The notes under the pieces were generated by a model. The model worked only from the letters and a program-made list of their open reading frames with translations, ran no database searches and was not told the origin of the DNA. A program made the translations under genes and the position numbers. A DNA stretch of 64,000 bases from Alphaproteobacteria bacterium (GTDB lineage: Bacteria > Pseudomonadota > Alphaproteobacteria > Caulobacterales > Caulobacteraceae), in contig JAHJME010000021.1 in the NCBI GenBank assembly GCA_018821435.1, positions 62,001 through 126,000 on the forward strand. The letters are read 5' to 3'. Below, one piece after another: positions 1 through 7,293 of this stretch; the first letter of the stretch is position 1; every line of letters begins with the position of its first letter.

Positions 1-1108
1 CATGGACGATCTGGGCTTCGAGGAAGCGTGGATCGGCGAGCACCACTCGGCCGGCTACGAACTGATCGCCAGCCCCGAGGTGTTCATCGCCGCCGCGGCC
101 GAACGCACCAAGCACATCCGCCTGGGGACCGGCGTCTCGTCCCTGCCCTACCACCACCCGCTGATGCTGGCCGACCGGATGAACCAGCTGGACCACATGA
201 CCCGTGGCCGGGTGATGTTCGGCATGGGGCCGGGCGCCCTGGTCTCCGACGCCATGATGATGGGCATCCCGCCGGCCGCCCAGCGCGACCGGATGGACGA
301 AGCCCTGGACTGCATGGTCCGGCTGATGCGCGGCGAGGAAGTCACCTACAAGTGCGAGTGGTTCGAGCTGAACCAGGCTCGACTGCAGATGACCCCCTAC
401 TCCCGCCCCTCGATGGAGATGGCGGTCGCCAGCCAGGTGTCGCCCACCGGCGCGCGGGCTGCGGGTCGGCACGGCCTGGGCCTGCTGTCGATCGGCGCCA
501 CCGGCCAAGCCGGCTTCAACGCCCTGGCGTCCAACTGGCACATCGCCACCGAACAGGCCGCCGACCACGGTCAGACCATGGACCGCCAAGCCTGGCGCCT
601 GGTCGGCCCGATGCACATCGCCCCCACCCGCGAACAGGCGATGGAGGATGTGAAGTTCGGCCTGGAGAAGTGGATCTATTACTTCCGCGAGATCGCCAAC
701 CTGCCCATCGTCCCGGAAGGCCCGGACCCGGTGAAGGCCATGGTCGAGAGCGGCCTGGCCGTCATCGGCACGCCCGACGACGCGATCGCCCGCATCCAGC
801 AGTTGGTCGACGAGAGCGGCGGCTTCGGCGCCTTCCTGCTGATGGATCACAACTGGGCGCCTTGGGCCCAGAAGAAGCAGTCGTACGAAATGTTCGCCCG
901 CTACGTCGCCCCGCGCTTCCAGCAGCTAAACGACAACCGCGAGGCCTCCATCGCGTGGGTCGGCGCGCGCAAGCCCGAGTTCAGCGCCCAGGTCATGGGC
1001 GCCATGGGCGCGCGCATCGCCCAGCATATCGCCGAGAAGGGCGCCTCCGACATCCGGCCCGAGTTCGCCGCGCTGCTGGGCGGAGCCACGCCACCGAAAG
1101 CGGACTGA
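1..1108 (+). CDS. LLM-class flavin-dependent oxidoreductase (limonene monooxygenase-like), 5' truncated
   Basis: Bacterial luciferase-like (LLM) monooxygenase that would use reduced flavin and O2 on a small organic substrate in the cytoplasm. The visible 368 residues begin inside the first beta-alpha unit (GFEEAWIGEHH). They keep the family pattern of EHH, then a strand with RLGTGVSSLPYHHP, then GRVMFGMGPG. The C-terminal stretch LLMDHNWAPW followed by SYEMFARYVAPRFQ resembles limonene 1,2-monooxygenase-type proteins. About 20-30 N-terminal residues expected for the family are missing, so the true start lies left of the window and the ATG at 2 is probably internal. The substrate cannot be told from sequence. 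Confidence 0.8.
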   Translation, partial: MDDLGFEEAWIGEHHSAGYELIASPEVFIAAAAERTKHIRLGTGVSSLPYHHPLMLADRMNQLDHMTRGRVMFGMGPGALVSDAMMMGIPPAAQRDRMDEALDCMVRLMRGEEVTYKCEWFELNQARLQMTPYSRPSMEMAVASQVSPTGARAAGRHGLGLLSIGATGQAGFNALASNWHIATEQAADHGQTMDRQAWRLVGPMHIAPTREQAMEDVKFGLEKWIYYFREIANLPIVPEGPDPVKAMVESGLAVIGTPDDAIARIQQLVDESGGFGAFLLMDHNWAPWAQKKQSYEMFARYVAPRFQQLNDNREASIAWVGARKPEFSAQVMGAMGARIAQHIAEKGASDIRPEFAALLGGATPPKAD

Positions 1109-1164
1109 TCGCGCGACCCCGAAGTGGTCTGGCGAAGCCCGGCCGGCGCCGCTAACGCTTGGCC

Positions 1165-1980
1165 ATGGATATCCAGGCCTACTTCGACCGCATCGGCTTC
1201 AACGGCGTCGCCCGCCCCGATCTGGCGACGCTGACGGCGCTGCACCGCGCCCACGCCCTGTCGATCAGCTACGAGAACATGGACGTCCAGCTGGGCCGGC
1301 CGCTGACCACCGATCCCGCCGCCGCCTTCGACAAGATCGTCCGCCGTCGCCGCGGGGGCTGGTGTTACGAGATGAACGGCCTGTTCGGCGCGGTGCTGGA
1401 CGAGATCGGCTTCAAGGTCACCCGCCTGGCCGGCGGCGTCATGCGCGCGGTGCGCGGCGACGAGGCCATCGGAAACCACCTGGTCCTGCTGGTCGACCTC
1501 GATGGCGAACCGTGGATCGCGGATGTGGGCTTCGGCGACGGCCCGCGCGAACCCTACCCGCTGCGGCCTGGCCCGTTCACCTGCGACGGTTACGACTTCT
1601 CGCTGGAGCGGCTCGACGCCGACGGGTGGCGGCTGCACAACCAGCCGTCCGGCGGCGCCCCCAACTTCGACTTCACCACGACGCCGGCCGACCCCGTCCT
1701 GCTGGCCGCCAAATGCCAGGAACTCCAGACGTCGCCCGAGTCGATCTTCGTGCTGACCGCCATCGCCCAGCGGCACATGCCGGACGAGATCCGCATGCTG
1801 CGGGGCCGCGCCTTCCGCCGGATCACGCTGACCTCTGGCGCCGACAGCCTGATCGACACCGCCGACGACTTCGTGACCCTGCTCAAGCGTGAGTTCGAAC
1901 TGGACCTGCCGGACGCCGCCGAGATCTGGCCCCGGATCGTCGCCCGCCACGACGAACTGTTCGCCCCGCAGCCGGCTTAG
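1165..1980 (+). CDS. nat: Arylamine N-acetyltransferase
   Basis: Transfers acetyl from acetyl-CoA to arylamines or hydrazines in the cytoplasm. In the 271-residue product the family's Cys-His-Asp triad is visible: Cys67 in RGGWCYE, His105 in GNHLVLL and Asp120 in IADVGFGD. This spacing is the one known for bacterial NATs (about C69/H107/D122). The ATG at 1165 is preferred over an in-frame TTG at 1159, because MDIQAYFDRI matches the usual family N-terminus. No clear Shine-Dalgarno is visible. It follows the LLM monooxygenase by about 55 bases on the same strand. Its 3' end overlaps the end of the convergent TonB receptor by 4 bases. Confidence 0.9.
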   Translation: MDIQAYFDRIGFNGVARPDLATLTALHRAHALSISYENMDVQLGRPLTTDPAAAFDKIVRRRRGGWCYEMNGLFGAVLDEIGFKVTRLAGGVMRAVRGDEAIGNHLVLLVDLDGEPWIADVGFGDGPREPYPLRPGPFTCDGYDFSLERLDADGWRLHNQPSGGAPNFDFTTTPADPVLLAAKCQELQTSPESIFVLTAIAQRHMPDEIRMLRGRAFRRITLTSGADSLIDTADDFVTLLKREFELDLPDAAEIWPRIVARHDELFAPQPA

Positions 1981-3983
1981 CGCCGGTAGGTGAAGCCCAC
2001 GCGGATCGTCTGCGGCGCCGCGTAGCTCTCCACGCCGTCCGCCGTCTCGCCCACCTCGAGCTTCTTGTCGAAGAGGTTCTCGGCGGCGATGTAGACCTCG
2101 GCGTTCCCGGCGAAGGTCCAGGCGGCGCGGGCGTCCACCTGCACCCCGGCCGACAGGCGGCGGCTGTTCAGGTCGTCCTCCCAGCGCGCGCTCTCGTAGC
2201 GCACGTCGGCCGAGAGCTGCAGGGCCTCCAGCGGCCGGTAGCTGGCGCCGCCGGTGACCGTCCACTTCGGCGTCTGCGCCGGGCGCAGGCCAGTGAGTTG
2301 CGGCACGGCGCGCCCGCCATGCACCTCGGCGTCTGTGTAGGCCATGGCCGCGCGCCAACCGAGCGTCGCGCCCAAGTCGCCGGACGCCTCGCCCTCCACG
2401 CCCCAGGCCTCGATCTCGCCGGCGTTCTGGCGCTGTCGCAGGGTGCCGCCCGCGGGGATGAAGCCCGCCACCGGGAACGTGCCCGGGCCCACGCCGATGG
2501 TGACGTTGGTGATCGGGTCCTTCAGCAGGTTGTAGAACACGTCCGCCGACCACCGGACGGGGCCGCCGTCGCCGCCGAAGCCCGCCTCGATCCCCTGCAG
2601 GGTTTCCGGCTTCAGGGTCGGATTGGCCTCGGTGATGTCGTTGCCCACCCGGAAGGGGCGGTGCAGTTCGTTCAGCGTCGGCGCGCGGAAGCCGGCATAG
2701 GCCGCCGCGCGGGCATAGACCGCCTGGCTGAGGGCGTAGCGCACACCGATCCGCCCCGTGGGCGTGGTGTCCGAACGGTTGGCCGTGGCCTGGTTCAGGG
2801 TGATCGCGCCGGTCGCCGTGTCGCGCTCGATCCGCACCGCGTCATAGGCGCGGCTGCGGTCCAGGCGCACGCCGCCGGTAACCAGCCAGGGGCCTTCGTC
2901 CAGCGCGGCCTCCACATAGGCGCCGACCACCAGCGTCTTGCCACCGGCCTCGCGGTCGCGGGTGAAGGCGCCGTTCATGAACCGGAACCGCTCGTGCTCG
3001 GTCCCGTCGGTCAGCCGCACGTCGGCGCCGATCTCCCAGGCCACCGGACCCTGGCGCACTTGATAGGCGGCGTTGAGGCCATAGCCGGTGGCCGGCGTGT
3101 TGTACTGGTCGTTGGCCGGGGTCGTCGTCGCCCGCCCCGCCGCCACGGCCACCGAGCTGTTCTCCAGGTCGCTGTGGCGCACCCAGCCCTGCAAGCGCCA
3201 GCCACCCACGCCGTTCGCCGCCGGCTGGGCCAGGGTCACCGTCGCGGACTGACCGGTGGTGTTCGAGCGCGCGCCGCGCAGGCCCGCCTCTTGGTTCACC
3301 TGGAATGCCGAGATCCGCACGGCCGCCTGCACGTCGCCCAGTTCAGGCTGGAGCCGCAGCGCCACCGAGGCGTCGTCCAGACGCAGCCGCGTGTCCGCCG
3401 CGCCGCGCCGCGCGCCCCGGACGGCGTAGTAACCATCGGTCCGCGAGCCCGCGGCAGTCAGCAGCACGCCGGGCGCGCCGGCCGCGACAGCGGCGCGATA
3501 GCTGCCCCGCTCCCCGGCCGAAAGCTCGGCCGCCGCGACGCCGTCGGGGGTCGCCCGCTCCTGCAGCGCCACCACGCCCGTCAGAGCGCCCGCGCCGTAT
3601 GGCCCCGCACCCGCGCCACGCACGATCGTGGCGCTCTCGATGCCTTCTGCCGGCAGGCCGCTCCAGATCACCCAGCCGCCGAACGGATCGTTCTGCGGCG
3701 CGCCGTCCAGGGTCACCAGCGCCCGGCCCGCGCCCGACGGCGCGATGGCCCGCAGCGACAGGCCCTGGGTGGTCGGATTGGCCGCGCCGGAGCCGGTGCG
3801 GCGGAACAGCGAGACGCCGGGCACGCTCTTCAGCGCCTCGTCCAGGCGCGGCTCGGTCTTCAGGACTTCCGGCCCGATCACCACGGCGCTAAACGCGGCC
3901 TCACCGCCCAGCGGCGCCAGACGCGGCGGGTGCACGATCACGATCTCGACGTCCGTGACCTGAGGGGGCGGCAGATCGGGCAT
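1977..3983 (-). CDS. TonB-dependent outer-membrane receptor
   Basis: A 668-residue TonB-dependent transporter with an N-terminal plug (LDEALKSVPGVSLFRR, TQGLSLRAIAPSGAGRALVTLDG, IVRGAGAGPYGAGALTG) and a beta-barrel ending in the aromatic FTYRR. A TonB-box-like VEIVIV lies near residues 12-17. The protein is at the short end for the family, and the BtuB-like size suggests a small ligand such as a cofactor or siderophore. The oddity is the N-terminus: it starts directly at the TonB box with no signal peptide. An in-frame stop (4029-4031) lies 15 codons upstream with no ATG, GTG or TTG start in between. The start is therefore uncertain, or the gene has lost its export signal. Confidence 0.85.
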   Translation of the reverse strand: MPDLPPPQVTDVEIVIVHPPRLAPLGGEAAFSAVVIGPEVLKTEPRLDEALKSVPGVSLFRRTGSGAANPTTQGLSLRAIAPSGAGRALVTLDGAPQNDPFGGWVIWSGLPAEGIESATIVRGAGAGPYGAGALTGVVALQERATPDGVAAAELSAGERGSYRAAVAAGAPGVLLTAAGSRTDGYYAVRGARRGAADTRLRLDDASVALRLQPELGDVQAAVRISAFQVNQEAGLRGARSNTTGQSATVTLAQPAANGVGGWRLQGWVRHSDLENSSVAVAAGRATTTPANDQYNTPATGYGLNAAYQVRQGPVAWEIGADVRLTDGTEHERFRFMNGAFTRDREAGGKTLVVGAYVEAALDEGPWLVTGGVRLDRSRAYDAVRIERDTATGAITLNQATANRSDTTPTGRIGVRYALSQAVYARAAAYAGFRAPTLNELHRPFRVGNDITEANPTLKPETLQGIEAGFGGDGGPVRWSADVFYNLLKDPITNVTIGVGPGTFPVAGFIPAGGTLRQRQNAGEIEAWGVEGEASGDLGATLGWRAAMAYTDAEVHGGRAVPQLTGLRPAQTPKWTVTGGASYRPLEALQLSADVRYESARWEDDLNSRRLSAGVQVDARAAWTFAGNAEVYIAAENLFDKKLEVGETADGVESYAAPQTIRVGFTYRR

Positions 3984-4037
3984 GATGACTCGTAGGTCTG
4001 GTACGGAAACTGAGCCCGCGAGGGCTACTCACCGGGG

Positions 4038-4793
4038 ATGGGAAGCGCAATGGCCAAGGTCGCGATCGTAACGGGCGCCGGCAGCGGTATCGGCCGGGCT
4101 GTGTCCCTGAAGCTACTCGGCGAGGGCTGGAACGTGGCGCTGGCCGGCCGGCGCGCCGACGTTCTGCAATCGGTGGTCGATGACGCGCCGGCTGACGCGG
4201 CGCTGGCCGTGCCCACCGACGTGTCCGATCCGGACGCCGTGGACGCCCTGTTCGCCGCGGCGACGGCGCGCTTCGGCCGGGTGGATCTGGTGTTCAACAA
4301 CGCCGGGACCGGCGCGCCGCCGACGCCGCTCGAGGACCACTCCGTCGAACACTGGCGCCGCGTGGTGGACGTGAACCTGACCGGCGCCTTCCTCTGCACC
4401 CGCGCCGCGTTCCGGGTGATGAAGGACCAGGACCCGCGCGGTGGCCGCATCATCAACAACGGCTCGATCTCGGCCCACGCGCCGCGTCCCCGCTCGATCG
4501 CCTACACCGCCACCAAGCACGCGATCACCGGCCTGACCCGCTCGACGTCCCTGGACGGCCGCGCCTACGACATCGCCTGCGGCCAGATCGATATCGGCAA
4601 CGCCGCCACCGACATGACCCGCGCCATGGCCAAGGGCGTGCCCCAGCCCGACGGCTCGGTGAAGGTCGAGCCGGTGATGGACGTCCAGGCCGTCGCCGAC
4701 GCGGTCGCCTACATGGCCGGCCTGCCGCTCTCGGCCAACGTCCAGTTCATGACCGTCATGGCCACCCAGATGCCGTTCATCGGTCGAGGCTAG
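4038..4793 (+). CDS. SDR family oxidoreductase
   Basis: A 251-residue classical short-chain dehydrogenase/reductase. The Rossmann glycine motif TGAGSGIG is at about residues 12-19, the NNAG motif follows RVDLVF, a catalytic Ser lies in [10 protein letters not shown], and the YxxxK pair is in YTATK. The cofactor-specificity segment AGRRADVL has Arg residues after the second strand, which suggests NADP(H). The substrate is unknown. It starts 54 bases from the start of the divergent TonB receptor. A second ATG at 4050 (MAKVAIV) could be the real start. Confidence 0.88.
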   Translation: MGSAMAKVAIVTGAGSGIGRAVSLKLLGEGWNVALAGRRADVLQSVVDDAPADAALAVPTDVSDPDAVDALFAAATARFGRVDLVFNNAGTGAPPTPLEDHSVEHWRRVVDVNLTGAFLCTRAAFRVMKDQDPRGGRIINNGSISAHAPRPRSIAYTATKHAITGLTRSTSLDGRAYDIACGQIDIGNAATDMTRAMAKGVPQPDGSVKVEPVMDVQAVADAVAYMAGLPLSANVQFMTVMATQMPFIGRG

Positions 4794-5229
4794 GTGTGCG
4801 TGCGGGCGCTCCACCGCATGGCGCGTAAGCGCCGATAGATTGACCACGAACCACACGAACAAGCCTTGCCGCTCGACACGCCGAGAGCCGTTGCGCCCCG
4901 TTCGTGTGGTTCGTGGTCGAAAGACAGCGCCTGCGGCGCGCAACAGGCCGGATGGCGGCGTGCGACGCCAGCGGCACGGCGCCGCAGGCCTGGCCATGGA
5001 AACTGCCCAATTCCGCGCCGCCCCGAGGCAAATTCCGGCTAAGTGATCATCGATCTCTTTGCAACGCACCATTCGCGCTGCGGTGCAGCAAGTTTACGCT
5101 TGCGTCAGGGGAAGGATGGCGGAATCATTGCGCATCGGCCGACGCGAATACCGGGGAGCGCTAGTCTCCACGTCCGCCGAGAGGAACGCCGGAAAGGGGT
5201 TGGTTCAACCCTGATCCCGGAAGCACATC
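4794..5229. other. Intergenic region with a long inverted repeat
   Basis: This 436-base stretch has no convincing gene. The short open frames in it have no start signals or recognisable motifs. Its first third contains a 19-bp perfect inverted repeat (4842-4918, listed separately). The last third must hold the promoter of the small secreted protein that starts at 5230. A segment GCTAGTCT at 5159-5166 resembles the Caulobacter sigma-73 -10 pattern (GCTANAWC), but no good -35 box is at the right distance. Confidence 0.5.
4842..4918. repeat. 19-bp inverted repeat around a 39-base loop
   Basis: GACCACGAACCACACGAAC at 4842-4860 is repeated as its exact reverse complement at 4900-4918. Each arm is built from short CCACGAA/CCACACGAA units. 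It lies between the SDR stop and the downstream gene. There is no T-tract, so it does not look like a simple intrinsic terminator. It resembles dispersed intergenic repeats made of CACGAA units that occur in many bacteria; that likeness is from memory. Confidence 0.75.
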
Positions 5230-5511
5230 ATGATCCGTCTCCTGACCGTCGCGGCTACGGCCGCCATGCTCATCGCCGCGCCCGCCAGCGCTCAATCCAT
5301 GAAGGTCGCCGTCGCCGGCAAGACCACCGAGCAACTCCACGCCGACATCGCCAAGGCCGCCAAGAAGGTCTGCAACCAGGCCGTCGTGGGCGCCTCGTTC
5401 CCGCGCGAGATGTTCGCGTCCTGCTACAAGGCCGCCGTGGCCGACGCCGTCGCGAAGTCCAACGACCCGGCCCTGGCCGCGGCCGCCGGCATCACGCTGG
5501 CCTCGCGCTAG
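5230..5511 (+). CDS. Small secreted UrcA-like protein
   Basis: A 93-residue protein with a clear signal peptide (MIRLLTVAATAAMLIAAPASAQ, cleavage after about residue 22). The mature part of about 71 residues has two cysteines, in KKVCNQ and ASCYKA, which could form a disulfide. This pattern of signal peptide, one Cys in an AxKxVC segment and a second in xxCYKAA near the end fits the UrcA family of small periplasmic proteins in Caulobacterales and sphingomonads. That family has no established function. The gene ends 3 bases before the stop of the convergent crotonase. Confidence 0.7.
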   Translation: MIRLLTVAATAAMLIAAPASAQSMKVAVAGKTTEQLHADIAKAAKKVCNQAVVGASFPREMFASCYKAAVADAVAKSNDPALAAAAGITLASR

Positions 5512-5514
5512 GAG

Positions 5515-6372
5515 CTAACCGGCGCCGAACGGAGCCGGCGCCGAGGTATCCACCTCGGCCTCTGCGAAGTTCGGCGCCCGCTTCTCCAGGCCGGCGCGAA
5601 CCGCCTCCACCTGGTTGGGCTTGCCCATCAGTTCGGTCTGCTCGCGGCTCTCCTCCAGCAGGATCGCCTGCTGGTCGGCGTCGCCGATCAGATTGAGCAG
5701 CCGCTTTCCCGCGCGGATCGCGTGCGGGCTCTTCGCCGCCACGTCCCGGGCGAACGCCAGCGCCTCGGCCAGCGGATGCTCGCAGACGCGGGTCGCCAGA
5801 CCCATGGCCAGCGCCTCGTCGCCCGAGAAGATCCGGCCCGAGAACGTCAGGTCGCGGGCCACGTCGTCGCGCACGAGATTGCGAAGCAGGACCATCCCCG
5901 CCATGTCGGGGATCAAGCCCCATTTGATTTCCAGCACCGACAGCTTCACGTCGCTGGTGACGAAGCGCAAGTCCGCGCCCAGTGTGAGCTGGAAGCCGCC
6001 GCCGAACGCCACGCCATGGATCGCGGCGATCACCGGCACCGGGATCTCCCGCCAGACCATCACCGCGTGCTGGGCGCGGTTCGAGCCGCCTTCCGTGCGG
6101 TTGGTGGTGACCAGCGCGCCGGCCGTGCCCTCCCCGCCCGAGCGTTCGCCCGACGCCATCGCCTGGAAGTTGCCCATGTCGAGGCCGGCGCAGAACGCCC
6201 GGCCCTCGCCCGACAGCACGACGGCGCGCAGTCCGGGTTCGCGCTTCAGCCGCTCGCCGGTCTGGATCAGGGCCTCGAACATGGCGTTGTCCAGGGCGTT
6301 CATCTTGTCGATCCGCACCAGGCGCACATCGGCGACGCCATCCTGGATATCGACGGTCACGCGGTCGTTCAT
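5515..6372 (-). CDS. Crotonase/enoyl-CoA hydratase family protein
   Basis: A 285-residue crotonase-fold enzyme acting on a CoA thioester. The oxyanion-hole motifs are present (AFCAGLDMG and HGVAFGGGFQLTLGAD). The position of the first catalytic Glu of rat enoyl-CoA hydratase is Gln here (GGGFQLTL), while the second acidic position appears kept (VLEIKWGLIPD). The reaction may therefore be isomerisation or another crotonase chemistry rather than classical hydration. SD GGGGAG is well placed before ATG 6372. It lies 12 bases after the GST and is probably the third gene of a ligase-GST-crotonase operon. Confidence 0.85.
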   Translation of the reverse strand: MNDRVTVDIQDGVADVRLVRIDKMNALDNAMFEALIQTGERLKREPGLRAVVLSGEGRAFCAGLDMGNFQAMASGERSGGEGTAGALVTTNRTEGGSNRAQHAVMVWREIPVPVIAAIHGVAFGGGFQLTLGADLRFVTSDVKLSVLEIKWGLIPDMAGMVLLRNLVRDDVARDLTFSGRIFSGDEALAMGLATRVCEHPLAEALAFARDVAAKSPHAIRAGKRLLNLIGDADQQAILLEESREQTELMGKPNQVEAVRAGLEKRAPNFAEAEVDTSAPAPFGAG

Positions 6373-6384
6373 TGTCAGCTCCCC

Positions 6385-7293
6385 TTACCGCTTCGCCAGG
6401 ACGTAGCCGGCGCGCGGGAAATGCACATGGACCACGTCCAGCTCGCCGCACTCGCGGGCCAGGGTCACGCGGTCGTTGCCCAGGTGTATCAGCACGCCCT
6501 CTACCGGGTCGCGGCCATAGTCGTCAGCCTGGACGACAATCGCGTCGCCCTTCTTCAGCCCCGACGGGTCGCCGGGCGCGCACTCGCCGTCGTCGGACGG
6601 CGCCGTCGTGGTGGCGGCCTGCAGCGCCTCGGCGGGCGTCATCTCCACCCGGTCGCCGTGGCCAATGGCCCGCAGCCGATCCCGCCAGGCTTGGGCGCGC
6701 GGCAGGCCGGCCAGCAGCTCGTCGGCGATCTTCGGCGCGCTGGCGCTCAGCCACCAGACGTTCATCCAGGCCGCCACGTCGGCCAGCGACGGCGTCTTGC
6801 CCCCCAGGAAGTCGCCCGTCAGGCCGTCCTCGATCCAGCCGGCGTAGGCCCGCCATTGGGCCCGCATGAACGGCGCGGCGGCCTTCATGGCGTTCACGTC
6901 GAAGGGGCGGCCGGACAGTTTTTCCCGGTCGGCGATGAATTCCTTCGGCACCCTGTCGCCCATCTCGGCGAAGACGACGGCGACCGTGGCCTGGAACCAC
7001 AGCCGGTCGGCCCACAGGTTCACCGCCCAGTCGACCCCGGTCACCACCTTGGGCTTGGGATGCCGCCGCTCGATCTCGGCCAGGATCACCTGGCTGTCGC
7101 AATAGATATCCGCCCCGATCTGCATCACCGGGATGCGCCGGTAACCGCCGGTCAGCGGGATCAGGTCGGGCTTCGGCATGATCACCGGCTGGACCACCGA
7201 GCGCCACGCCAGCCCCTTGATCCCGAACATCAGCCGCACCTTCTCCGAGAACGGCGAGGTGTCGTAGTGGTGGAGGATGATCTCGGCGGGCAT
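6385..7293 (-). CDS. Glutathione S-transferase family protein with C-terminal extension
   Basis: A 302-residue cytoplasmic protein. Residues 1-80 form the thioredoxin-like GST domain (HHYDTSPFSEKVRLMF, with Ser in SPFSEK as the likely glutathione-contacting residue, then RRIPVMQIG and a CDSQVI turn). An all-alpha GST domain follows to about residue 215. The last 70 or so residues, after a DDGECAPGDPSG linker, form an extra beta-rich segment (GDAIVVQADDYGRDPVEG and onward) that normal GSTs of 200-230 residues lack. The ATG directly follows the TAG of the upstream CoA ligase, so translation is probably coupled. Its substrate is unknown, but operon position suggests a role in the same aromatic-acid pathway. 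Confidence 0.82.
   Translation of the reverse strand: MPAEIILHHYDTSPFSEKVRLMFGIKGLAWRSVVQPVIMPKPDLIPLTGGYRRIPVMQIGADIYCDSQVILAEIERRHPKPKVVTGVDWAVNLWADRLWFQATVAVVFAEMGDRVPKEFIADREKLSGRPFDVNAMKAAAPFMRAQWRAYAGWIEDGLTGDFLGGKTPSLADVAAWMNVWWLSASAPKIADELLAGLPRAQAWRDRLRAIGHGDRVEMTPAEALQAATTTAPSDDGECAPGDPSGLKKGDAIVVQADDYGRDPVEGVLIHLGNDRVTLARECGELDVVHVHFPRAGYVLAKR

Noticed and set aside
4840..5164. Several short plus-strand open frames in the 4794-5229 gap
   Set aside because: They overlap the inverted repeat, have no start signals and show only low-complexity Arg/Pro/Ala composition typical of chance frames in GC-rich DNA.
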